Shown here piece after piece: positions 7,235 to 14,998 of a stretch of 36,923 nucleotides of DNA. Both the position numbers and the translations under genes were made by a program. Source of the stretch: JBKHBQ01 sp046542305 (GTDB lineage Bacteria; Bacteroidota; Bacteroidia; Bacteroidales; 4484-276); contig JBKHBQ010000004.1 in the NCBI GenBank assembly GCA_046542305.1, positions 1 to 36,923 on the forward strand, given 5' to 3'. The notes beneath the pieces are model-generated. The model was not told where the DNA came from. It searched no databases and was given only the letters and a program-made list of their open reading frames with translations. How positions within the stretch are numbered: the first letter of the stretch is position 1; the number at the start of each line of letters is the position of its first letter.

Positions 7235-8890
7235 GTGCTAACACATTTGTCCATAAAGAATTATGCCCTCATCGAGCAACTGCAAGTTGATTTTTATGAG
7301 GGTTTTTCGGTGATTACCGGCGAAACAGGCGCCGGAAAATCAATCATCATGGGCGCCCTGTCGCTGATCCTTGGTCAGCGTGCCGATCTGCAGGTTTTGA
7401 AGAACAACACCGAGAAATGCTTTGTTGAGGGAATTTTCGATATCACTCGCCTGGATAACAAACAACTTTTTGCCGAACAAAATCTGGACTACGAGCCGCA
7501 ATCCACCATCCTGCGCCGTGAAATCCTGCCCTCGGGCAAATCCCGCGCTTTTATTAACGATACGCCGGTTACGCTCAATGTATTAAAAGATCTGGCCGAA
7601 AAAATGGTGGATATTCATTCACAGAATACCACAGGCATCCTGCAGGATCACGATTTTCAACTGACGGTTTTGGATAGTTTTACCGGAAATCAGCAGGAAC
7701 TTGCCGCTTACCGAAAGCTTTATGCAGAATACAGAAAATTGAAATCACAGTTGCAGCATCTTGGCGAAGAGGAGGAAAAAGCCAGAACTGAGCAGGATTT
7801 TTTCAGGTTTCAGTACGACGAACTGGAGGCAGCACAATTGAAAGCCGGAGAGCAGGCAGAGATCGAGGAGGAACTGGAGATGCTGACCCATGCCGGTGAA
7901 ATTAAAACAAGGCTGCAAAATGCCGTGCGGCTGATGAACAACGAACCCGGACTGATGTCGATGCTGTCGGAATTGAAGACAGAACTGAAACCGCTGAAAT
8001 CCATTTCTGCCGAACTGGCGGCGCTGTTCCAACGCGTGGAAAGCAATTACCTGGAGTTGCAGGATATGGGCAGGGAAATGGAACGGCTTGAGGACAAGGT
8101 TACCGTAGATCCCGAACGTGCCGGGCAACTCAGCGAACGAATCAACCTTATTTACCATCTTGAGCAGAAACATCGTGTGAATTCGGTGGAAGAACTGATT
8201 GATGTGAAAGTAGATTACGCCCGCAAAATCGATGATTTTTCCTCGCTTGCCGACCGCATTGCGCAAACACAAAAAGAACTTCAAGCTACAGAAGTGGAAT
8301 TGCAAAAACTGGCTTTGGCCCTCACCAAAAGCCGCAAACAGGCTATTCCGGAAATGCAGAAACAGGTGCTTGCAATCGTGCAATCACTGGGAATGCCGGA
8401 TGCCCGGTTCGAGATCATACTCGGGCGCACCGAAGAAAAAAACCGAAACGGCCAGGATCAGGTGATGCTGATGTTTAATGCCAACAAAGGCGGTACGCCG
8501 ATGGAAATTGCCAGGGTGGCCTCCGGCGGCGAACTGTCGCGGCTCATGCTGGCCGTTAAATCGTTGATCGCATCCAGAAAAATCATATCCACCATTATTT
8601 TTGATGAGATCGACAGTGGCGTATCCGGAGAAGTGGCCGGCAAGATGGGCAGTATCATGAAGCAAATGTCTGCAGGAATGCAGGTGATTTCCATTACCCA
8701 TCTGCCCCAGATTGCTGCCCGGGGAAACCATCATTACCTGGTGTATAAGGAAAACCTGCCCGACAGCACCCGAACCATGGTGAAGGAGTTGCCTGCCAAT
8801 GAACGCATTGACGAAATTGCAAAAATGCTCAGCGATTCACGCATCAGCAGCTCTGCCCTGGAAACCGCCCGCGAACTGCTTCAAAATTAA
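7235..8890 (+). CDS. recN: DNA repair protein RecN
   Basis: An SMC-like ATPase of 551 residues acting in double-strand-break repair. The N-terminal half-ATPase carries Walker A GETGAGKS (29-36). The middle, about 150-370, is a coiled coil rich in Glu, Leu and Lys, and the C-terminal half-ATPase carries the ABC signature SGGELSRLMLAVK and the Walker B stretch TIIFDEIDSGVSGEVAGKMG followed by the His switch in SITHLPQIAA. Length fits the family. The start is GTG at 7235, which gives the canonical LTHLSIKNYALIE opening. It has its own putative promoter and ends 80 bases before fabI, with the fabI promoter in the gap. Confidence 0.96.
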   Translation: MLTHLSIKNYALIEQLQVDFYEGFSVITGETGAGKSIIMGALSLILGQRADLQVLKNNTEKCFVEGIFDITRLDNKQLFAEQNLDYEPQSTILRREILPSGKSRAFINDTPVTLNVLKDLAEKMVDIHSQNTTGILQDHDFQLTVLDSFTGNQQELAAYRKLYAEYRKLKSQLQHLGEEEEKARTEQDFFRFQYDELEAAQLKAGEQAEIEEELEMLTHAGEIKTRLQNAVRLMNNEPGLMSMLSELKTELKPLKSISAELAALFQRVESNYLELQDMGREMERLEDKVTVDPERAGQLSERINLIYHLEQKHRVNSVEELIDVKVDYARKIDDFSSLADRIAQTQKELQATEVELQKLALALTKSRKQAIPEMQKQVLAIVQSLGMPDARFEIILGRTEEKNRNGQDQVMLMFNANKGGTPMEIARVASGGELSRLMLAVKSLIASRKIISTIIFDEIDSGVSGEVAGKMGSIMKQMSAGMQVISITHLPQIAARGNHHYLVYKENLPDSTRTMVKELPANERIDEIAKMLSDSRISSSALETARELLQN

Positions 8891-8928
8891 CAGCTAACAC
8901 ATCTAAATATTTGGATGAGAATATTTTT

Positions 8929-8936
8929 TACTTTTG
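8929..8936 (+). promoter_or_regulatory. -7 promoter element of fabI
   Basis: TACTTTTGC matches TAnnTTTG and is placed 34 bases before the ATG at 8971. It excludes the in-frame upstream TTG at 8911 as the start. Confidence 0.7.
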
Positions 8937-8970
8937 CAATCGTTTTACGAACATCCAAACTGAAAAAATC

Positions 8971-9840
8971 ATGGCATATAATTTACTGAAAGGGAAAAAG
9001 GGAATCATTTTCGGACCGCTTAACGAGTTGTCAATAGCCTGGAAAGTTGCCGAGCGGGCTTACGAGGAAGGCGCCAGGTTTGTACTAACAAATACTCCCG
9101 CCGCATTGCGGTTCGGCGAAATCAACGATCTGGCCAAAGCCACCGAATCCATCGTCATCCCTGCCGATGCCACCGATAACAAGGCCATTGGGGAGCTCAT
9201 CAATAAAACCATGGAACATTTTGATGGCAGGATCGATTTTATCCTGCATTCCATCGGTATGTCGATGAACGTGCGCAAGGGTAGGCCTTACAATGATCTT
9301 CGCTACGATTATTTCCTGAAAACCCTGGATGTGTCCGCCGTGTCATTTCATAAAGTGCTGCAGATAGCTTTTAAACTCGACGCACTCAACGAATGGGGAT
9401 CGGTGGTGGCGCTGTCGTATGTTGCGGCACAGCGAACCCTTTACCGCTACAACGATATGGCCGATGCCAAGGCGCTGCTCGAATCCATCGCGCGCAGTTT
9501 CGGGTACATTTACGGCCGCGAGAAGCGGGTACGCATCAATACCATTTCACAGTCGCCCACACGCACCACTGCCGGCAGCGGCGTAAAAGGCATCGAGGGA
9601 CTGATGGACTTCACCGAACGCATGTCGCCCCTTGGCAATGCCACTGCCGACGAATGCGCTGATTATTGCATTACACTGTTTTCGGATCTTTCCAAAAAGG
9701 TGACCATGCAAAACCTCTTCCACGACGGAGGCTTCTCAAGCATGGGCATGAGCTACCGCGCCATGCAGATGTACAACCGCAGCCTCGAATGCAACGATTG
9801 CCCCGACTGGACCGAGGATGACATGGAGATTACATATTAG
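8971..9840 (+). CDS. fabI: Enoyl-[acyl-carrier-protein] reductase FabI
   Basis: NADH-dependent reductase that completes each fatty acid elongation round. The 289-residue protein has the Rossmann start GKKGIIFGPLNELSIAWKVA with the divergent FabI nucleotide loop, and the catalytic residues LSY (Y150), Y160 and K167 in RYNDMADAK, four positions beyond the E. coli Tyr146, Tyr156 and Lys163. The C-terminal DECADYCITLFSDLSKK and HDGGFSSMGM are also family features. This FabI is of the Bacteroidota type with ALRFGEI in place of the shorter enterobacterial loop. Its stop overlaps by four bases the stop of the converging minus-strand gene, so no separate terminator fits. Confidence 0.95.
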   Translation: MAYNLLKGKKGIIFGPLNELSIAWKVAERAYEEGARFVLTNTPAALRFGEINDLAKATESIVIPADATDNKAIGELINKTMEHFDGRIDFILHSIGMSMNVRKGRPYNDLRYDYFLKTLDVSAVSFHKVLQIAFKLDALNEWGSVVALSYVAAQRTLYRYNDMADAKALLESIARSFGYIYGREKRVRINTISQSPTRTTAGSGVKGIEGLMDFTERMSPLGNATADECADYCITLFSDLSKKVTMQNLFHDGGFSSMGMSYRAMQMYNRSLECNDCPDWTEDDMEITY

Positions 9841-10412
9841 GCGGTTCTTTCTTTTACAAACAACGTATAAACTATCGGAAGAATCCCTGCCGTGGGAATG
9901 ATAAATATGGTGAGAAACCATACCATCTGTCTGTTTTGGGCGGCTTTCCACATGCCCAGGGCTTTCCAGGCCAGTTCCCATAAAATCAGAAATACGATGA
10001 TCCAGACGGTATTAAGCTTGCCTGCCGGAATTAGCGGGGGATAGGGGATGAAGTATACATCCGTGATTTCGAGCCGGCTGTTGAAAACCAGTTTGATAGT
10101 ATAGTCTTCCTCTTCAAAAGTACAATTGAGGTACACAATATCATAATCGCGAAAGCGGTCGTACTTGATGTCTTTAAGCATTTGAAAATTCCCGAGGCGG
10201 CTGGTTTGAAAATTCCAGGAACCGGCGAGTTTCTCCGCAAAACTTCCATCGGCATAGGCGTCGGCCATCATCGGCCTGTTTGCCTCGAAATTTTCTGCTT
10301 CAAGGTTGGAAAGAAATACAAGTGATTTTTCAACTGCTTCAGATTTGGTTTGGGCTGATAATTGGATGGAAATGCTTATCAGAAAAAGGATCGATGCCAG
10401 ATAAAACCTCAT
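9837..10412 (-). CDS. Small membrane protein with DUF3887-like and DUF5652-like parts
   Basis: The 191-residue protein begins with a signal peptide or membrane anchor (MRFYLASILFLISISIQLSAQ). A periplasmic-type domain follows (about 25-115, EAVEKSLVFLSNLEAENFEA...), resembling DUF3887, in which a short alpha/beta fold is often linked to a partner domain. The C-terminal 60 residues hold two membrane segments with WELAWKALGMWKAA and GILPIVYTLFV, the pattern of DUF5652. Function unknown. The start is fixed by a TAATG overlap with the stop of the glycosyltransferase gene (10412), which implies translational coupling. The 3' end overlaps the fabI stop. Confidence 0.75.
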   Translation of the reverse strand: MRFYLASILFLISISIQLSAQTKSEAVEKSLVFLSNLEAENFEANRPMMADAYADGSFAEKLAGSWNFQTSRLGNFQMLKDIKYDRFRDYDIVYLNCTFEEEDYTIKLVFNSRLEITDVYFIPYPPLIPAGKLNTVWIIVFLILWELAWKALGMWKAAQNRQMVWFLTIFIIPTAGILPIVYTLFVKERTA

Positions 10413-11548
10413 TATTTGTCGATTTGGTCGATTAATTTCTGAATAGAACACCAAAGCCGTTCGGATGTTTGCTGCCAACTGAACATTTTTTTTCTTTCCC
10501 TTCCTCTTTCGATCAGGAGTTGCCTGTGCTTTTCATCATTGGCAATTTTTGTAAGTGCTCCGGTGATGGAATCAACCGAAAAAGGATCGACCAGTTCCGC
10601 GGCATCCCCGGCTACCTCAGGCATGGAGGTGATGTTGGAGGTGATCACCGGTACGTCGCAATAAAAAGATTCCACGATGGGAATGCCAAAGCCTTCGAAA
10701 TAGCTCACATAGGTGGTGGCCAGTGCGGAAGCGAGCACCCTGTGAAGTTCCACAGCATTCAATCTGCCGGTAAAAATCACATCCTCTTTGTGTTGCATGT
10801 CATCGAAAGCCCTTTGGATGGGCGGGGTCCACCATTTCTTTTCACCCACGATCATCAGTTTTACCCCATGGCCGTCGCCATGTTTAAAGCGATCGAAGGC
10901 CGGAAACAGCCGCGCCAGGTTCTTGCGTGGATGCAGCGATCCGATAAACAGGAAATACGGTGCGCCGGCAGCATATCTCATGCGAACCTCCTTTTGAACG
11001 TCAGGCGACAAAGGGACGAATTTTTCATTGGCGCCGTTGTACACCACATCAATTATTTGGTTATCCACCCCGTAAAGTTTTACAATATCTTTTTTCGAGT
11101 ATTCCGACACCGTGGCAATACGCAAAGCCTTGTGGGCGTATTCAGGAAAATAGTTCCTGTAGTACAAACGCTCGTACCAGGGCAGGTCCTGCGGGTAATG
11201 CTCAAAGTTAAGATCGTGAAACACGTTCATTGACGGTACATTGGTTTTCAGCGACAGGTACCCGTCGGGTGAAAAAAACAGGTCGGCGCCGATCTTTTTC
11301 AGAACCGAAGGAATCATGTGTTCAAACCACAGGTAGTAAAGGATTGGATGGCGTGCCTGCGGATGGACTATCAGCGGATACACGTTGGAGGAGAAAATGA
11401 AATCATCGCTGTATTTCCGGTCGAACAGAAAATAAAATTCGTGTTCGGGATGCTGACGGGTGATGCGTTTCAGGTTTTCGTAGGTAAACCATCCGATGCC
11501 TTCGAGCCGGCCCGTGAGAAGAAGACGTGTATTGACCGCAATTTTCAT
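10412..11548 (-). CDS. Glycosyltransferase family 4 (GT-B fold)
   Basis: A 378-residue glycosyltransferase using an activated sugar donor. The N-terminal acceptor half starts MKIAVNTRLLLTGRLEGIGW and contains FHDLNFEHYP and the conserved VSEYSKKDI. The C-terminal half has the donor-binding FLFIGSLHPRKNL, the VGEKKWW segment and the EX7E motif in YFEGFGIPIVESF, then MPEVAGDAAELVDP. The acceptor and product are unknown; there is no surrounding sugar-nucleotide locus. Start chosen at 11548 because the TACCTTTG promoter element lies between it and the upstream ATG at 11578. It is coupled to the following small membrane protein by TAATG. Confidence 0.9.
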   Translation of the reverse strand: MKIAVNTRLLLTGRLEGIGWFTYENLKRITRQHPEHEFYFLFDRKYSDDFIFSSNVYPLIVHPQARHPILYYLWFEHMIPSVLKKIGADLFFSPDGYLSLKTNVPSMNVFHDLNFEHYPQDLPWYERLYYRNYFPEYAHKALRIATVSEYSKKDIVKLYGVDNQIIDVVYNGANEKFVPLSPDVQKEVRMRYAAGAPYFLFIGSLHPRKNLARLFPAFDRFKHGDGHGVKLMIVGEKKWWTPPIQRAFDDMQHKEDVIFTGRLNAVELHRVLASALATTYVSYFEGFGIPIVESFYCDVPVITSNITSMPEVAGDAAELVDPFSVDSITGALTKIANDEKHRQLLIERGRERKKMFSWQQTSERLWCSIQKLIDQIDK

Positions 11549-11564
11549 CCTGCACTTTTTGCCG

Positions 11565-11572
11565 CAAAGGTA
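11565..11572 (-). promoter_or_regulatory. -7 promoter element of the glycosyltransferase gene
   Basis: The minus strand reads TACCTTTGC (plus CAAAGGTA), matching TAnnTTTG, 16 bases before the ATG at 11548. This puts the glycosyltransferase and the next gene in a separate unit from the upstream EamA gene. Confidence 0.65.
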
Positions 11573-11687
11573 GGGCATTTTTTTTCTGAACCCGCCCGGT
11601 ATTGCTTTCGGTTTTTATGGTATTTCAAAAGCTATGATCCGGCTTGGGTGCATGTTTGCAGCTTTGCCGGAGATTAGTGGCAGGGTT

Positions 11688-12593
11688 TCACAGAGTCTTT
11701 TTCAGTTTTGCTGCTTTCCGCAAATTGAGTTGTGAAACGATCATTCCGAAGAGCATTAGCGCACACCCTGCCATTCCTCTGGCTGACAAATACTCACCCA
11801 GGATCAGCCATCCGCCGATAACGGCAAACAGCGATTCAAGACTTAAAATGATGGAAGCCGCCGACGGATGTGCATGGCGTTGCCCAGCCACCTGCAGGGT
11901 ATATGCGATACCCACAGAAAATACCCCGCCGTAGATAATCGGAACGGCCGCATCAAGTATCGGCTGCCACCGGATTTCTTCAGTGAATACCGCAGCAATC
12001 AGGCTGAGCAGCGCACAGAGTGCAAACTGAACAATCGACAGCCGCACTGCTCCGGCTCTGCTGCTGTAATTTCCGATGATAAGAATATGGACGGCAAAGA
12101 AGATCGCAGAAATCAATACCAGTGCATCTCCCGGATCGATGGTGAAATTTTCGCGGATGCTTAGCAGGTTTAGCCCGATGACTGCTAAAACTGCTCCTGC
12201 CCAGACGTTGATTTTGGTTCGTTGCCGGATAAACATGCCCAGTACCGGTACCATGATCACGTATAAACCTGTGATGAAGCCTGCTTTTCCCGCCGTGGTG
12301 TACACAATGCCGATCTGCTGAAAACTGGCGGCAATGAACAGGGCCAACCCGGCCAATAAACCTCCCGAAACGGTGATCCGGTCCCAGACGGCAGCGGATT
12401 GGATTCTGCGCCTGCCGGGTATTTTCAGGTATAGCAAAGGTACCAGCGACAGGCTGCCCAGCGCAAAACGGATCCCATTGAAGGTGAAAGGTCCGGTATA
12501 CTCCATGCCCGCCCGCTGCGCTACAAAAGCAAACCCCCAGATGATGGCGGTCAGAAGTAGCAGTAGGTCCGATTTAAGTGCCTGGTTGTTAAT
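11688..12593 (-). CDS. EamA/DMT-family transporter lacking an ordinary start codon
   Basis: A drug/metabolite-type exporter with ten membrane segments in two EamA repeats. The first ATG in frame (12506, 272 residues) would remove the first membrane segment. Upstream in the same frame the codons read ALKSDLLLLLTAIIWGFAFVAQRAG, the normal opening of this family, so the gene clearly begins further left on the minus strand. Between the in-frame stop at 12624-12626 and this segment there is no ATG, GTG or TTG. The best candidate is ATT at 12591-12593, giving INNQALKSD (301 residues); CTG codons inside the helix are alternatives. The lost start coincides with the edge of a 7-bp repeat array (12589-12644). 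The gene may initiate at ATT or be crippled. Substrate unknown. Confidence 0.75.
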   Translation of the reverse strand: MNNQALKSDLLLLLTAIIWGFAFVAQRAGMEYTGPFTFNGIRFALGSLSLVPLLYLKIPGRRRIQSAAVWDRITVSGGLLAGLALFIAASFQQIGIVYTTAGKAGFITGLYVIMVPVLGMFIRQRTKINVWAGAVLAVIGLNLLSIRENFTIDPGDALVLISAIFFAVHILIIGNYSSRAGAVRLSIVQFALCALLSLIAAVFTEEIRWQPILDAAVPIIYGGVFSVGIAYTLQVAGQRHAHPSAASIILSLESLFAVIGGWLILGEYLSARGMAGCALMLFGMIVSQLNLRKAAKLKKTL

Positions 12594-12644
12594 TGTGAAT
12601 TGTGAATCGTTAATCGTAAATGATTAATGGTTAATCAATAATTG
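12589..12644. repeat. AT-rich heptamer array, eight 7-bp units (consensus TTAATCG)
   Basis: Read in steps of seven from 12589 the plus strand gives TTAATTG, TGAATTG, TGAATCG, TTAATCG, TAAATGA, TTAATGG, TTAATCA, ATAATTG. Every unit keeps AAT at positions 3-5 or nearly so. The array occupies the gap between the EamA gene and the C69 dipeptidase gene, and runs to the point where the EamA frame loses its start codon. Nothing else is recognised between 12645 and 12678. Confidence 0.75.
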
Positions 12645-12678
12645 CTGACCAGCTCTCGCTGAATACCGCCGACCTCCA

Positions 12679-12705
12679 ACTGACGACTGCCCACTGCCGA
12701 CTGCC
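12679..12705. repeat. GC-rich heptamer array, about four 7-bp units (ACTGCCG)
   Basis: The plus strand reads ACTGACG, ACTGCCC, ACTGCCG, ACTGCC in tandem. The last base is the first base of the minus-strand C69 stop codon (TAG, 12705-12707), so the array directly follows that gene. The same family appears as TGACGAC-TGGCGAC at 20024-20037. Confidence 0.75.
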
Positions 12706-14342
12706 TAAATGCCCTGCTTATTATTCGTATACTTTGTGATAAGCCTGATGCGGAGATCCTGATACATTTTCAATGCTTTTTCCTGTCGCTCAATGGTCAG
12801 ATTGGTGAGGTATTGCTTTGCTTTTTCCGGGTTTTTCCGGTTTAGCTCCGTAAACTGCTGATCAACGGATTCCTGCTCATCGAAAAATGCCTGTTCCATC
12901 GGATCGCGCATCTCGTGCAAATCTTTCACTGCTTTCTGCCAGCGGAGGTACAGGAGGTTATCTACAAAATCCACCGCCCAGCGGATGGAGTTGTCGCTGA
13001 AAACTTCAGGATCATAAGTTTTATAGCATTCAGCTACCTCAGTGATACCGGCATACATCGGCACATAAGGGCTGGTGAACGCGTTGTCTACATAAAACCA
13101 GTAAATGCCACCCACCTCATTGGGCAGCCAGCCCCGAAGCTGTGCAATCATGCCGTACTCGCCGCGGGCACGTGCCACATTGCGACGCTGGTTGATCTTC
13201 AGAAGCTTCCGCATGTCTTCGGTGGGAAAGGGGGTGGCATGGTCACTTAGTACCATGTGGCCGTCGGCGCCGGGATAGTACCAGCCGGGTGCGTTTTCCT
13301 TATCATAAATTGTTCCCGCAAAGGTGGAACGCTGAAAATCCATCACATCCTTCACCGATATTTTTTTGTCGGGTTTTACGGAGAAGGGATAGATCGACAA
13401 CGGTTCGACATACTGAACATACTGTCCGTCGCCGGCGAAAGGATCGGTGGTGTAGCGGTCGGGCCATTCGGCATATTCGGGAGCCACCTGTGAATAAAAC
13501 AGCCAGAAACGGCCGGTGGCCCATTCGCGGGGAACGGGAGCGTACGCATCCTGCCAGATAAAAGGCTTTCCGCTGTCAGGATCGTACCAGCCGCGGTCGA
13601 TGGCTTCCTGCATATAGTTGCTCGAAGCCCTGAAATTGGCAGTATCGTTGATGTCGATTTCCTTGATGATGGCCCAGTTGGGAATTACCAGCACTTCATC
13701 GTCGGGTACACGCTGTGCAGCCCAGATGCATCCCGGTTTGCCGCTGCCGGGTTCCCAGTCGTTGCCAACCGAAAATACCTCCAGCACCCACGCTTCATTG
13801 GGATCGGCAAGCACCAGGTCTTCGGATTCGCCAACACAGGATGGCCTGAATCCATAGGTTTCGAGCAGGTATGTGATCAGTTCCAGCGCTTCATGCGCAG
13901 TTTTGCAGCGTTGCAGCGCAAATGCCTGTGCCTGCTCGATCGACATGATCTGGTTGGCCACTGAAAGGTCGAGTTTCAATTCTTCCCGCTGGCTGGTGGT
14001 GCTTTCGCCGATGGCAAGCTGGTGTTCGTTCATCTGCGGATAGGCGCTCTGGAAATAAGTGTAGGTTTCGCGCACCTGCGGGATAAAACCCAGGGTATCG
14101 CCGTAATCGCCAAGCGGCCTGCCCGAGTCAACCATGCCCCAGTACACGGGAGCCATGGCGCCTTCAGGATAGGTCTGGCCCGGAACTACGTGCACCCGGC
14201 AATCGGGCCCGGCATCCGAATGCGAAACAATCACGGAGCCGTCGGTGGTGGCATCTTTACCTGCAACAATCACCGTGCAGGAAAACGCATCCAAAGTATT
14301 GAAAACAAGTAAAAAGCTGAGGATTAAATAGGAAAATTTCAT
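12705..14342 (-). CDS. Secreted C69-family dipeptidase
   Basis: An N-terminal-nucleophile peptidase of 545 residues. A signal peptide (about 1-21, YLILSFLLVFNTLDAFS) is followed at once by C22 in SCTVIVAGKDATTDGSVIVSHSD, the family's catalytic Cys, which becomes the free N-terminus after cleavage. Further C69 features are ESTTSQRE, DPNEAWVLEV, GCIWAAQRVPDDEV and VTN-like NWAIIKEID. C69 enzymes split dipeptides with broad specificity in the periplasm or outside the cell. It lies at the end of a minus-strand run with a methyltransferase 18 bases upstream and the hydroxyproline enzymes beyond, so a role in peptide use is likely. The C-terminal 80 residues form a charged helix. No strong terminator follows; a heptamer array starts at the stop codon. 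Confidence 0.88.
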   Translation of the reverse strand: MKFSYLILSFLLVFNTLDAFSCTVIVAGKDATTDGSVIVSHSDAGPDCRVHVVPGQTYPEGAMAPVYWGMVDSGRPLGDYGDTLGFIPQVRETYTYFQSAYPQMNEHQLAIGESTTSQREELKLDLSVANQIMSIEQAQAFALQRCKTAHEALELITYLLETYGFRPSCVGESEDLVLADPNEAWVLEVFSVGNDWEPGSGKPGCIWAAQRVPDDEVLVIPNWAIIKEIDINDTANFRASSNYMQEAIDRGWYDPDSGKPFIWQDAYAPVPREWATGRFWLFYSQVAPEYAEWPDRYTTDPFAGDGQYVQYVEPLSIYPFSVKPDKKISVKDVMDFQRSTFAGTIYDKENAPGWYYPGADGHMVLSDHATPFPTEDMRKLLKINQRRNVARARGEYGMIAQLRGWLPNEVGGIYWFYVDNAFTSPYVPMYAGITEVAECYKTYDPEVFSDNSIRWAVDFVDNLLYLRWQKAVKDLHEMRDPMEQAFFDEQESVDQQFTELNRKNPEKAKQYLTNLTIERQEKALKMYQDLRIRLITKYTNNKQGI

Positions 14343-14360
14343 CGTTTTTGATCTTTTGGT

Positions 14361-14981
14361 TTATCGCCGTAAAAGTAATTCAATTAATAATTTGCCCGAT
14401 TGCAAAGGGTGTTGTTTTCGGTGAATGCGGGTCAGGCCATGTTGTTTAAAAAGTTGTTCAAGCATGTTGTCGTCAACATCCTTATGATGTGCGCCCAGAT
14501 TTTTTAGTGATTCATATTTTGTGGGGGAAACAAAAGTGGATTTTCCTGTTTTTTGTGTAATGGAGGCGATGATTCCGGATGGCCCGATGCAACGTGCAAT
14601 TTTTTCAACTGCTTTTTGAGGATCGAGGTATTCGAAAATCAACCCTGCGATCACCAGGTCGGCATTATCAAATGGTATATCCTCACGGTTGAGATCCGAG
14701 GTGATAAGCTGCAATCCCGGCATCTTTGCTGCGTAGCGTTGTTGTACAATTTCCAGATACTGCGGATTGATGTCAATGCCATATACCACCGGCGTAATTT
14801 CAGGACTTACATGCTCCAGTCCGTTACCGGTGCCAATGCCAAGGATGGCAAGAGACGCTGGCTTGTATTCATCGAGCAAATTTTTGGTGATCCGGCTGAG
14901 CAGTTGCAGTTGCCCCACGGAAGGGTCGGCCATATGCTGTTCGTAATCCTGCCACGGGATTGAAAGCCAGGGATGATTCAT
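14361..14981 (-). CDS. Class I SAM-dependent methyltransferase
   Basis: A 206-residue Rossmann-type methyltransferase. Motif I is LAILGIGTGNGLEH (about 43-56), the acidic end of beta 2 is VYGIDINPQYLE, followed by LQLITSDLNREDIPF and DNADLVIAGLIFEYLDPQKAVEKIARCI. The C-terminal part (KYESLKNLGAHHKDVDD...) is the variable substrate side. No substrate can be inferred. It starts 17 bases after the 3-hydroxyproline dehydratase stop and ends 18 bases before the C69 dipeptidase, so it belongs to that transcription unit. It resembles small-molecule methyltransferases of the ubiE/type-11 kind rather than RNA or DNA enzymes. Confidence 0.8.
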   Translation of the reverse strand: MNHPWLSIPWQDYEQHMADPSVGQLQLLSRITKNLLDEYKPASLAILGIGTGNGLEHVSPEITPVVYGIDINPQYLEIVQQRYAAKMPGLQLITSDLNREDIPFDNADLVIAGLIFEYLDPQKAVEKIARCIGPSGIIASITQKTGKSTFVSPTKYESLKNLGAHHKDVDDNMLEQLFKQHGLTRIHRKQHPLQSGKLLIELLLRR

Positions 14982-14998
14982 GGGCCTTAAAACTTTTT

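Noticed and set aside
12589..12705. CRISPR array
   Set aside because: The repeats are only 7 bp with no spacers, and no cas genes adjoin.
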